Source: Bacillota bacterium (GTDB taxonomy: Bacteria; Bacillota; Clostridia; Christensenellales; SZUA-584). From it: 64,000 nt of DNA. The stretch lies in contig JAEYPS010000012.1 of the NCBI GenBank assembly GCA_023410475.1, forward strand, positions 46,471-110,470, in the 5' to 3' direction. Position 1 is the first letter of the stretch; every line of letters begins with the position of its first letter. The notes below the pieces were generated by a model. That model was not told the DNA's origin. It worked only from the letters and a program-made list of their open reading frames with translations, and did no database searches. The position numbers and the translations under genes were made by a program. Below are positions 50,193 through 58,661 of this stretch, piece after piece.

Positions 50193-51398
50193 TTATCGGG
50201 TCAATGACATACCGTTGTTTTCCTTAGGCAGCAGCAGCGCTATCGCTCCCGACAGCATTGTGAAGACAGCAGGCGCAATCATCAGCATATGAATGCCCCA
50301 CGCATACGCTAACGAGCCCATCAGCAGAGGGAAAAACGCGTAAGCGAGATACAGCGCGCCGAATATCGCGCTTGATGAGAGGCCGGAGCTTTTAGGATAC
50401 CAGCTGCTCACGAGGCCCATCGTCCGGGGAAGCATCGGCGCGTTCAACGCGCCCGAAACGAAAACACAAGCCAGCATTATGCCGTAGTTTCCTGTGAGCA
50501 TGCCGGCGGCAAGAACCACGCCAGAGGCGATGCAGCCGCAGATATTCACTGGACGTGCCTGTAGCTTTTGAAGCGGCGTGAAACCGAATAGCAGACGCAC
50601 GATCCCCGTTCCCAGCCAGTACGCCGTGAGCCCGAAACCTGCCGCCAGTTGTCCCGAGCCCAGCGCTTCCTTGAAATACTGCGCGACCCAGACGACGATG
50701 CCGCTCTGAAAACCACCAAACATCAGCGTACTCAATATTGCCGCCCACACTTTTTTGTCCGTAATGAATTTTCCGGCTTCGCCCTTTTGCCTGCTTTTAA
50801 GGTGCACTGTCTTTATAGTTTTCAGACTTGTGCGCGCATAAAGCGACGCCAGTATGTAGACGGCCAGCAAAAAGAGCATGAAGAAGCCAACTGCTGTATA
50901 AACGGACTGCCAGGGCAGTCCGGCTTCTGTGATACCGCCCGCAATGAGTGGCGCCGCCACAGCTCCTATGGATGCAGTACCGTGCATAAGGCTTAGCGCC
51001 GAGCTGCACTTTTCCTGCTGAACGTCGGGTACGATGGCGTTTCCTGTCATGTCCAGCGTGCTTAGCGATATGCCGAAGAAAAGGAACAACAGCATGAAAA
51101 CGGCATAGGGAGGGGCGGTACCGATCAACAACAATGACAGAGCAACAAAAAGCATCGGTACTATAAAGGCGATGGTCTTGTTAAGCTTATCGATGATGAA
51201 GGAAAACAGTATGATGGCTGCCGTGCCGCCGATGCTTTGGTACATGGACATCAGGCCGCCGCCGTCCAGACGGATAGTGTAATACTGCATGATGTCGCCC
51301 AGAAGCGGGCCGACTATGTTGTTGGACATACACATGAAGAACATTGCGCCGAATACTACTGCGGTATAGATGTTGATCTGCTTCTTGCTGATATTCAT
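50193..51398 (-). CDS. Major facilitator superfamily transporter
   Basis: 401 residues on the minus strand, GGGGAGAG before the start. Twelve membrane segments in two halves with a basic central loop (LKSRQKGEAGKFITDKKVWA). The first half has SNNIVGPLLGDIMQYY and the second PMLPRTMGLVSSWYP. It resembles the FucP/YbfB-like sugar or drug-proton symporters and no closer. The AraC regulator upstream on the same strand probably controls it. Confidence 0.87.
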   Translation of the reverse strand: MNISKKQINIYTAVVFGAMFFMCMSNNIVGPLLGDIMQYYTIRLDGGGLMSMYQSIGGTAAIILFSFIIDKLNKTIAFIVPMLFVALSLLLIGTAPPYAVFMLLFLFFGISLSTLDMTGNAIVPDVQQEKCSSALSLMHGTASIGAVAAPLIAGGITEAGLPWQSVYTAVGFFMLFLLAVYILASLYARTSLKTIKTVHLKSRQKGEAGKFITDKKVWAAILSTLMFGGFQSGIVVWVAQYFKEALGSGQLAAGFGLTAYWLGTGIVRLLFGFTPLQKLQARPVNICGCIASGVVLAAGMLTGNYGIMLACVFVSGALNAPMLPRTMGLVSSWYPKSSGLSSSAIFGALYLAYAFFPLLMGSLAYAWGIHMLMIAPAVFTMLSGAIALLLPKENNGMSLTR

Positions 51399-51595
51399 AT
51401 TGCAGCTCTCCCCGGATGTGATAAAAACATATTATATCACAACGGTCAGCAAGCGCCAACGTTATCAAACGAGGAAACTCAAACGAGGAAACGAAGGGGG
51501 TTAAGATGAGGTCTTATGGACGGGTAAAAAGCGCGGTATGTCTTCGCAGGAACATCATGATTTTTATGGCATCAGTGCTTCATATCTATAGGTTT

Positions 51596-52510
51596 CTATG
51601 TTTCGGTATCAAGAATAGTCCGGGGCGTCATAAAATACCGTCCCGAAGCATTCTGCTGCCGGAATTCCCTTGGCGTTATTCCGGTCTGCCGTTTGAATAC
51701 CTTGCAGAAGTAATTGCCGTTAGCGTATCCGACAAGCTGCCCTATAACCTCAACACTGTAGTCTGAATATATGAGAAGATTCTTGGCGTTTTCGACGCGG
51801 GTCTGAGTGAGGAACCGCCCGGGGGAGACCCCGACATTGTGCGTGAACTCGCGTATCAAATGATGCTTTGATACTCCGACGCAATCAGCGATATCCTCCA
51901 CACCATAAAGGTACTCATACCTCTCGCGTATTATCGCGACCGTCTGCTCTACCAGCATATTATTCTGTGATGCTATGTCATGCTCAAGACAGCGGCACAA
52001 ATCGCACAAGATCATATACACACGGCTTGCTGCCTGGTGAGCGCTAAGAATAATATCGCTATTCGCGTCCGATATTATAGTGTTTAAATTATGCAAAAGA
52101 GAAGATTCCGGGTGCAGCCCAAACGCCATGCCGGCGCGCTGCGATAATTGCTCAAAAATACTATCTGCAATTGTTCCGCCGAATACTATAAAGATGCCAG
52201 TTGCCTCTCTTAATGCTCGAAAAACGCATGGTATGCTTTCGCTGATACGCATAAGCACGCAGCGCGTTGATTCAGCTTCGATTATTGTTTGATCCGATAA
52301 CACCGTAAGGCTTCCCGTCATAACGACAAGCAGCATATACCCGTTACAGAGCGGCAATTCAAGCCCGGCATCGTTTTCTGTGAGCGCGATACTTCCCGCA
52401 CAAAGCAAGTCGATGCCCATGTCAAACACGGCGGGCGGAAAATCAAATGTGTGTATTAAGGGCGTTGCGGAAGGCGTTGGCATCAATATATTACCCTTTT
52501 CAATCAACAT
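51596..52510 (-). CDS. AraC-family transcriptional regulator
   Basis: 304 residues on the minus strand. The N-terminal 150 residues form a cupin-like ligand domain (LPLCNGYMLLVVMTGSLTVLSD). The C-terminal AraC domain (about 190-290) has both helix-turn-helix units, YGVEDIADCVGVSKHHLIREF and VEVIGQLVGYANGNYFCKVFKRQ, ending with the usual GITPREFR. A shorter start at an in-frame ATG (residue 10) with AAAAGGG upstream is possible. It faces the ATPase gene at 52635 divergently and lies upstream of the MFS gene. Confidence 0.9.
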   Translation of the reverse strand: MLIEKGNILMPTPSATPLIHTFDFPPAVFDMGIDLLCAGSIALTENDAGLELPLCNGYMLLVVMTGSLTVLSDQTIIEAESTRCVLMRISESIPCVFRALREATGIFIVFGGTIADSIFEQLSQRAGMAFGLHPESSLLHNLNTIISDANSDIILSAHQAASRVYMILCDLCRCLEHDIASQNNMLVEQTVAIIRERYEYLYGVEDIADCVGVSKHHLIREFTHNVGVSPGRFLTQTRVENAKNLLIYSDYSVEVIGQLVGYANGNYFCKVFKRQTGITPREFRQQNASGRYFMTPRTILDTET

Positions 52511-52562
52511 ATTTCTCTTGTATGTGTATACAACGCTGTTATAATAATATCACAAGACTAAT

Positions 52563-52616
52563 ATAGCGTCAATTAAATCTAATTCACTGATTTTGAGCAT
52601 ATCAATATAACGCTAT
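52563..52616. promoter_or_regulatory. Inverted repeat in the divergent promoter region
   Basis: ATAGCGT at 52563-52569 and ACGCTAT at 52610-52616 lie between the AraC gene and the ATPase gene, separated by 40 A+T-rich bases. It may be an operator pair for a looping regulator such as AraC. Confidence 0.35.
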
Positions 52617-52634
52617 TATTTGGAGGTATTGAAC

Positions 52635-53735
52635 ATGGCAAGCGTAATGCTGAAGAACATTTATAAATGCTATGAAAAAGATGTGACAGCCGTCAAAGAC
52701 TTTAATATGCAGATAGCCGATAAGGAGTTTATTGTGCTTGTAGGCCCCTCCGGCTGCGGCAAGTCAACAACGCTGCGAATGATAGCGGGGCTGGAGGATA
52801 TAACACAGGGCGAGCTTTTTATCGACGGCAAGCTTGTTAACGACGTACCCCCGAAAGACCGCGATATAGCGATGGTGTTTCAAAACTACGCTCTTTATCC
52901 GCACATGACGGTTTATGAGAACATGGCTTTCGCGCTGAAGCTGAGGAAGTTTTCTAAGAATGATATTGCCGAGCGCGTCGGAAAAGCGGCAAACATACTC
53001 GGGATAGAGGAACTGCTTAAACGCAAGCCAAAGCAGCTTTCGGGCGGCCAGCGCCAGCGTGTTGCTATAGGACGCGCGATCGTACGTGAGCCGCAGGTGT
53101 TTTTGATGGATGAGCCGCTTTCAAACCTCGACGCGAAGCTTCGGGGACAGATGCGCGCTGAATTAATCAAACTGCACAAGGATCTCGATACGACGTTTAT
53201 CTATGTTACGCACGACCAAATAGAAGCAATGACGCTTGGCACGCGTATCGTTGTAATGAAAGACGGTATCATACAGCAAGCCGGCAAGCCTCATGACATA
53301 TTCGAGACACCCGCTAATGTTTTTGTCGCGGGCTTCATCGGTTCGCCGCAGATGAATTTCTTTGAGGACGCAGAGCTTATCGTAAAAAACGCAGTTTACA
53401 CGGTCAGCCTTTTCGACAGGCTGTATGCGCTCCCCGACGATAAGCAGGCGCTGCTTCGCGCAAAAAATCAGCCTGAATGTAAAGTCATAGCCGGCATCCG
53501 TCCCGAAGATTTTATGGTTGGGGAAAACAATGATAACAGCATAAAAACAAAGCTCGATGTATCCGAACTCATGGGTTCTGAAGTATATCTGCATGTTAAA
53601 ATACGTGAGCAGGAAGCAGTGCTTAGGGCAAAAGCTGAATACGTCGATATGAGACTGGACACTGTCGATATTCTGCCAAACACAGGGAAGATACACATAT
53701 TTGATCAGGACAGCAAACATAATCTGTTGCTGTAA
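52635..53735 (+). CDS. MsmK/UgpC/MalK-type ABC transporter ATPase
   Basis: 366 residues from the ATG at 52635 (GGAGG at 52622-52626). The nucleotide-binding domain has Walker A GPSGCGKSTT near residue 41, signature LSGGQRQRVAIGRAI near 135, Walker B VFLMDEPLSNLD near 158 and switch His in YVTHDQIEA. The C-terminal 130 residues are the MalK-type OB domain (AGIRPEDFMV). ATPases of this type energise family 1 carbohydrate importers and can serve several of them. It stands alone between a divergent promoter and a terminator, with the chitobiose permeases lacking an ATPase 6 kb upstream. Confidence 0.93.
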   Translation: MASVMLKNIYKCYEKDVTAVKDFNMQIADKEFIVLVGPSGCGKSTTLRMIAGLEDITQGELFIDGKLVNDVPPKDRDIAMVFQNYALYPHMTVYENMAFALKLRKFSKNDIAERVGKAANILGIEELLKRKPKQLSGGQRQRVAIGRAIVREPQVFLMDEPLSNLDAKLRGQMRAELIKLHKDLDTTFIYVTHDQIEAMTLGTRIVVMKDGIIQQAGKPHDIFETPANVFVAGFIGSPQMNFFEDAELIVKNAVYTVSLFDRLYALPDDKQALLRAKNQPECKVIAGIRPEDFMVGENNDNSIKTKLDVSELMGSEVYLHVKIREQEAVLRAKAEYVDMRLDTVDILPNTGKIHIFDQDSKHNLLL

Positions 53736-53779
53736 CAAGAGACTGACAGATAATTACCTCCGAAGTATAAGAAAGCTAA

Positions 53780-53813
53780 AAGCGGCTGTCCGGCAGTGGT
53801 CAGCCGCTTGTTC
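53780..53813 (+). terminator. Intrinsic terminator after the ATPase gene
   Basis: AAGCGGCTG (53780-53788) and CAGCCGCTT (53801-53809), perfect 9-base stem, followed by GTTC. Confidence 0.7.
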
Positions 53814-53845
53814 TATTCAAAAACGGCATTGCTAAGATCTCGCTC

Positions 53846-53887
53846 TTTGAGACTTAATAAGATATTTTTGAGACTTAATAAGATATT
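53846..53887 (+). repeat. Perfect 21-base tandem repeat, two copies
   Basis: TTTGAGACTTAATAAGATATT occurs at 53846-53866 and again at 53867-53887 without a gap. Non-coding on both strands. Two helical turns apart, so it could place a regulator twice on the same face of the DNA, or it may be a simple duplication. Confidence 0.85.
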
Positions 53888-54227
53888 TAAGGTCTATCAT
53901 ACCGCCTTTAAGTATGATGTTATATCAGTTCATGCAATACAACTCTGAACATATCAAGTAGAATAAATCATGTTAAAAAGTTGAATATTTTACTCAGAAG
54001 CAGCTGCAAAGGCGGGATAGCTTTCTGTTCTTTTATATGATAAGCAATATACGCTTAATTCTTTGATTTGAATAAGCAAGAAGCAATAATAGAATTTTCG
54101 TAGAAAAATTAACTAATATCAAACAAATGCCTATTGTTGATTATCGTATAATGTTACATAATATATGGGGGACTATGCATATCGGAAAGCATTAATATTG
54201 ACACGTCTAATAGAAGGGACGATTCAC
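53888..54227. other. Non-coding A+T-rich leader region of the second sugar system
   Basis: No protein frame. A perfect TATAAT at 54147-54152 lies 76 bases before the regulator start, without a convincing -35, so the promoter is probably activator-dependent. Confidence 0.5.
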
Positions 54228-55844
54228 ATGTTTAAGGTCTTTCTTGTCGAGGATGAGATCGTTGTACGCGAAGGTATACGCAATAACATTCATTGGGAGC
54301 AGTATGGTTTCATATATGCCGGCGACGCTTCGGACGGAGAATTGGCGCTGCCCTTGATCCGCCAGATAAAGCCCGATCTTCTTATTACGGACATCAAAAT
54401 GCCGTTTCTGGACGGATTGGCGCTGATTGAGCTCATTCGCAAGGAGCTGCCGAGGACAAAAATAGTCATTATCAGCGGATATGACGATTTCTCCTACGCG
54501 CAGCAGGCAATACGCATGGGCGTTGAGCAATATCTTTTAAAGCCTATAGCAAAGGAAAAGATGGTGGAGACTCTCGCCGCGCTATATAATAAAATGGAAG
54601 CTGAACAGCAGCAACAGGAATTTCTTGCGAGGTTTCAGCACGAAGCCCAGGAGTATGAAACGTTCTCGCGAAGAAGATTCTTTGAGCAAATCGTTACCGG
54701 CGGTCTGAGCGTATTGGAGATATCCGAAACTGCGAAGAAAATGGGAATCGACGTAAATGCACCATTTTATAATATTGTGCTTTTTTCACTCAGCAACGCC
54801 GGATACGACAAAAGCGCGCCTGAGAGCTATACGGATGCGCTCGCGGCAGTTCAGGACGAGGTAACAAGGTTTATTGTAAGCCGCCCGGATCTTTTATTTT
54901 TCCGATTGAATATAACGACATATGCCGTTTTGTTAAAGGGCGGGCAGGACGACATCGTGCTGCGAACGAGCGAATGCACCAAAAACATCCATAGCCGCTG
55001 TGCCGCGGCGGGGCGCGAGGTTGACTGGCATATTGCCTGCGGTACGCCGGTATCGAGGCTTGGTGCTATTCCTTCCTGCTTTACGGAGGCGAGCCGTATT
55101 TTGTCATATCGGTATCTGTGTCCTGAGGAGCATATGTTGTCCGAATCGAGCGTTCGTCATATCCGCAAAAACGATTGTGTGGAAGCAAACACGGACAATA
55201 AAGAGATATGTCAGGAGCGTATACGTAATTTTTTAAGCAGCGGAGCGGCAGAAGAGATCGACCGCTTTATAGATCAGCTTATGCAAGGGGCTGGAGATGA
55301 AGCCGTTTCACTTACGCTGTTTTGCAGATATCTTACTATGACGGTTTATTTTGCGGCCATGGAATACCTTGATTCTATAGGATGCCGCACCGACAGCTTT
55401 TGGCCGTCGGACTTAAGGCCGAATGATAACGTGTCTACGCCGGAAGAAGCGCGGCACTACGCGCGTCAAATAATAGGGCAGGCAATCGAGCTTCGCGACA
55501 GCGAAAGTAAAAAGCAGCAGCGTGACCTTTTAACCCAGGCTATAGGATACATCGACAAGCATTATCCGAACGAATCGATATCGCTAGACAGCGTGGCAAG
55601 AGAAGTTAACATCAGCCCGAACTATTTTTCAGCGATGTTCAGCCAGGAAGTAGGACAAACTTTCGTGGAATACCTGACTGGCAAGCGTATCGGCGAGGCA
55701 AAACGAATGCTCAGGCAAACGGATAAGCGTTCGAGCGAGATAGCGTTTTCCGTTGGGTATAAAGACCCGCATTATTTCAGCTTTGTGTTCAAAAAAGTTT
55801 CGGGCTGTACGCCCAGCGAATATCGCAGGGGAAACAAGCAGTGA
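54228..55844 (+). CDS. YesN/AraC-type response regulator (large form)
   Basis: 538 residues from the ATG at 54228 (AGAAGGGA upstream); a longer in-frame start at 54165 has no site. Receiver domain 1-120: VFLVEDEIVVREGI, phospho-accepting Asp in LLITDIKMPFLDGL near residue 55, and QYLLKPIAKEKM. A central region of about 280 residues, typical of long YesN proteins, links to the C-terminal AraC domain with two helix-turn-helix units (ISLDSVAREVNISPNYFSAMFS and SSEIAFSVGYKDPHYFSFVFKK). Its stop overlaps the kinase start (GTGA). It likely activates the transporter genes downstream. Confidence 0.94.
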   Translation: MFKVFLVEDEIVVREGIRNNIHWEQYGFIYAGDASDGELALPLIRQIKPDLLITDIKMPFLDGLALIELIRKELPRTKIVIISGYDDFSYAQQAIRMGVEQYLLKPIAKEKMVETLAALYNKMEAEQQQQEFLARFQHEAQEYETFSRRRFFEQIVTGGLSVLEISETAKKMGIDVNAPFYNIVLFSLSNAGYDKSAPESYTDALAAVQDEVTRFIVSRPDLLFFRLNITTYAVLLKGGQDDIVLRTSECTKNIHSRCAAAGREVDWHIACGTPVSRLGAIPSCFTEASRILSYRYLCPEEHMLSESSVRHIRKNDCVEANTDNKEICQERIRNFLSSGAAEEIDRFIDQLMQGAGDEAVSLTLFCRYLTMTVYFAAMEYLDSIGCRTDSFWPSDLRPNDNVSTPEEARHYARQIIGQAIELRDSESKKQQRDLLTQAIGYIDKHYPNESISLDSVAREVNISPNYFSAMFSQEVGQTFVEYLTGKRIGEAKRMLRQTDKRSSEIAFSVGYKDPHYFSFVFKKVSGCTPSEYRRGNKQ

Positions 55845-57292
55845 GATCAGTTTTCAGACTTGGTATAAAAAACGGCAAAATAACAATGCAGAGCAAGCTC
55901 TGGAAGATGATAATTTTCGTCACGGTTCCGCTGATGATAGTAATCATCGTAATTGCGGCAATCGGGATCGTATATGCGCTGCAATACAAAGCGATACTGA
56001 ACAACGTCACGACGGCATCTGACTTCAATCAAGACTTCAAGGAAAATGTTGATGATAAAATGTACCATTTCGTAATCGAAAGCCAGTATTCTGTAAAACT
56101 TCCTAAAATAATCGAGGAGGTGCAGTCAGCGGAGGCGATTGCGCGAAAGCTTATAGACACGACGACACAAAAGGAGAGCCTTCGAGCCATCAGCAGTGTA
56201 CTGAGCTTTTGCCACAACCTGAAGGTATATATGCAGCAGATAGCGGATACGAAGGAGTACGACGCCCGCATGACGCAGCTTAACCATGATATATACGGAG
56301 TAACGTATCTGATACAGGAGAACATGTACACCTACCTTTATTACGAAGCGGCGCACCTTAATGATCTGCAGTCGGACACGATTTCCAGCATGATTGTTTT
56401 TATGGGCGTAGTTGTGGTTTTATCGATGGTACTGCTGTATATACTTTTGACGAATTCAAGAAAGCTGAGCAACAGGATAGTTGACCCCATAGACAGCATT
56501 TGTGAGCGACTGGTAGCGATAGGAAAAGGCAGCCTGCTCGTTTGTGAGCCTGTTCAGGCCGACGTGGAGGAGGTTCAGATACTTTCGGATGGCATAGAGA
56601 ACATGGTCGGGCAATTAAAGCAGCTCTTGGATAAGAACTCAGAGCAGGAAAAACAGCGAAGGCGTACAGAATTGGCGTTGCTTCAGGCACAGATCAATCC
56701 GCATTTTCTCTACAACACGCTCGATACAATAATCTGGCTTATTGAGTCAGGAGAGATAAGCGCAGCGGTCACCATGGTCGGCAGCCTGTCGAATTATTTC
56801 CGTTTTTCCCTTAGCCGCGGCAGAAACGTTATTACGCTGGCAGAGGAAGAAAAGCACATTCGAAGTTATCTTGAAATACAGCAGATGCGCTATCGGGACC
56901 TGATGGAATACGAGATAGACATTCCGGATCCGTTGAAAGGCTTTATCCTTCCGAAGCTCACGCTTCAGCCGCTGGTGGAAAACGCGCTGTATCACGGCAT
57001 AAAAATAAGCCGCCGCAAAGGCTTCATCCGCGTGTCCGGAAGAGCGCTGGACGATAGGGTAGTTTTGGAGGTTACTGACGACGGATCCGGCATGACGAAA
57101 GAGCGCTTGGATGTAGTACGGGCGTCTCTTGCGTCGGATGACAAGAGCGAAGGCTTCGGGCTCAGGACAGTGCATCAGAGGATACAGATACTGTTCGGAA
57201 AAGAATACGGTCTCGCTGTTCAAAGCACGCCGGATGAGGGCACAAGAGTAACCGTTACGATACCTATGCAGACGACCGACAAGGAGATGTGA
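55841..57292 (+). CDS. YesM-type sensor histidine kinase
   Basis: 483 residues, GTG start overlapping the regulator stop by 4 bases. Membrane segments at about 24-47 and 183-205 enclose a short sensor of about 135 residues, all helical (a four-helix-bundle type rather than Cache). The kinase region has LLQAQINPHFLYNTLDTIIW with the phospho-acceptor near residue 287, LQPLVENALYHGIKIS and VTDDGSGMTKER, and GFGLRTVHQRIQ. A small helical sensor domain of this kind often reads a binding protein rather than a free ligand, and a binding protein is the next gene, 3 bases on. Confidence 0.93.
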   Translation: MRSVFRLGIKNGKITMQSKLWKMIIFVTVPLMIVIIVIAAIGIVYALQYKAILNNVTTASDFNQDFKENVDDKMYHFVIESQYSVKLPKIIEEVQSAEAIARKLIDTTTQKESLRAISSVLSFCHNLKVYMQQIADTKEYDARMTQLNHDIYGVTYLIQENMYTYLYYEAAHLNDLQSDTISSMIVFMGVVVVLSMVLLYILLTNSRKLSNRIVDPIDSICERLVAIGKGSLLVCEPVQADVEEVQILSDGIENMVGQLKQLLDKNSEQEKQRRRTELALLQAQINPHFLYNTLDTIIWLIESGEISAAVTMVGSLSNYFRFSLSRGRNVITLAEEEKHIRSYLEIQQMRYRDLMEYEIDIPDPLKGFILPKLTLQPLVENALYHGIKISRRKGFIRVSGRALDDRVVLEVTDDGSGMTKERLDVVRASLASDDKSEGFGLRTVHQRIQILFGKEYGLAVQSTPDEGTRVTVTIPMQTTDKEM

Positions 57293-57295
57293 GTA

Positions 57296-58291
57296 ATGAA
57301 AACAAGAAAACTGTTAATTACCGCCGTTATCGCGCTTCTGCTTTGCGGCTGCGCAAAAGAAGCGCAACCCGCACCGGAGTCTGTCAAAGATAAACTAATA
57401 GTGGTCGGGTTTTCTCAGGTCGGCGCGGAATCTGAATGGCGCGTTACAAACACCGAGAGCATTAAAGCCGCGCTGAGCGAAGAAAACGGATATGAGCTTA
57501 TTTTTGACGATGCCCGCAATGAGGAGGAAAACCAGATTCGGGCGATCCGCAAGTTTATCCAGCAGGACGTAGACTATATAGTGTTCTCACCAAGAGTTGA
57601 AACGGGCTGGCATTCGATATTGCAGGAAGCTAAGGAGGCAGAGATACCGGTAATCGTAATCGACCGTTACATAGAGACGGTGGACGACAGCCTTTACACA
57701 GCGTATATCGGCTCTGACTTTCGTGATGAAGGGGACAGAGCAGTCGCATGGCTTGAGAATCTGCTTAAAAGACAGGGGAGAGAGGAAGAACGCATCCGCA
57801 TTGTTCATATTCAGGGAACTATAGGCTCTTCTGCTCAGATAGGCCGGACAGCCGCTCTGGATCAGGCTGTAGAACGACATCCGGAGTGGGAAATGGTCGC
57901 GCAGGTAGACGGCGATTTTACGAGAGCTAAAGCATATGAAGTCATGACTGATATTTTAAAGCGGACAAAGGACGTAGACGTCGTTTACTGCGAGAATGAC
58001 GGCGAGGCGTTCGGGGCTATCGACGCTATGAAAAATGCGGGATTAAAATGTAACGTCAACGGCGGAGTGATCGTTATATCATTTGACGCTACAAGGCTTG
58101 GACTCAAATATTGCTTAGATGGCAGAATCGCGCTTAACGTGGAATGCAACCCGCTGCAAGGCCCCTATATTGACGAGATAATCAAGAAACTAGAGCGCAA
58201 AGAGCCGATCGAGCGGGAAAAATATATAGCAGAGACCCAGTTCGACTGCTTCACTATCACGCAGGAAATGATCGATTGCAGAAAATACTGA
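57296..58291 (+). CDS. YtfQ-like sugar-binding lipoprotein, probably the kinase's sensor partner
   Basis: 331 residues, lipobox LLCGC (Cys near residue 19). The periplasmic-binding-protein fold (Peripla_BP_4) reads like E. coli YtfQ: VVGFSQVGAESEWRVTNTES at the start of the mature part, NQIRAIRKFIQQDVDYIVFSP, IPVIVIDRYIE, IVHIQGTIGSSAQIGR and CENDGEAFGAIDAMKNAG. YtfQ binds galactofuranose and galactopyranose. The gene is 3 bases after the kinase and is cut off from the transporter operon by a terminator (58433-58459). The transporter has its own paralogous binding protein. A sensory role alongside the kinase, as in XylFII-LytS of Clostridium, is the favoured reading. Confidence 0.88.
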   Translation: MKTRKLLITAVIALLLCGCAKEAQPAPESVKDKLIVVGFSQVGAESEWRVTNTESIKAALSEENGYELIFDDARNEEENQIRAIRKFIQQDVDYIVFSPRVETGWHSILQEAKEAEIPVIVIDRYIETVDDSLYTAYIGSDFRDEGDRAVAWLENLLKRQGREEERIRIVHIQGTIGSSAQIGRTAALDQAVERHPEWEMVAQVDGDFTRAKAYEVMTDILKRTKDVDVVYCENDGEAFGAIDAMKNAGLKCNVNGGVIVISFDATRLGLKYCLDGRIALNVECNPLQGPYIDEIIKKLERKEPIEREKYIAETQFDCFTITQEMIDCRKY

Positions 58292-58432
58292 TAATAAGCA
58301 GCAACGATAATAAACGAACCCAAGCAGTCGATTACCATTGAGTAATAATATAAGCGAAATAACATGCGATCACTAATCTGAATTGACAATTTATTATGTG
58401 CCCGGGCAGGACAAGACCTATTTCGGCAATAC

Positions 58433-58459
58433 CCACCGCAATTGCGGTGGTTGTTTTTT
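58433..58459 (+). terminator. Intrinsic terminator between the two binding-protein genes
   Basis: CCACCGCAA (58433-58441) and TTGCGGTGG (58442-58450) form a perfect palindrome followed by TTGTTTTTTT. It separates the sensor operon from the transporter operon. Confidence 0.85.
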
Positions 58460-58565
58460 TATGCCAACAGGCAAAAAAATACGATGGTCTAAGTTTTTCA
58501 GAGGTTTGAAAATTTCCGATGGTTTGCTATCTAACCGAGATGGTTCGAATTCTTCCTTGGATCTT

Positions 58566-58594
58566 TTGCAAATATTGTTTTGCATTTTTATAAA
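58566..58594 (+). promoter_or_regulatory. Candidate promoter of the transporter operon
   Basis: TTGCAA at 58566-58571 and TATAAA at 58589-58594, exactly 17 bases apart, 68 bases before the ATG at 58662. The rest of the 58292-58661 gap holds only the terminator and no gene. Confidence 0.5.
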
Positions 58595-58661
58595 TGGTAT
58601 AAGCAGAATTGAAAAGGATGTGTACCTGTTACACATTCAAATTTGGAAAGGAAACGGAAGT

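Noticed and set aside
58383..58661. Long N-terminal extension of the 58662 binding protein
   Set aside because: It would run through a strong terminator and put 93 residues before a perfect lipoprotein signal peptide.
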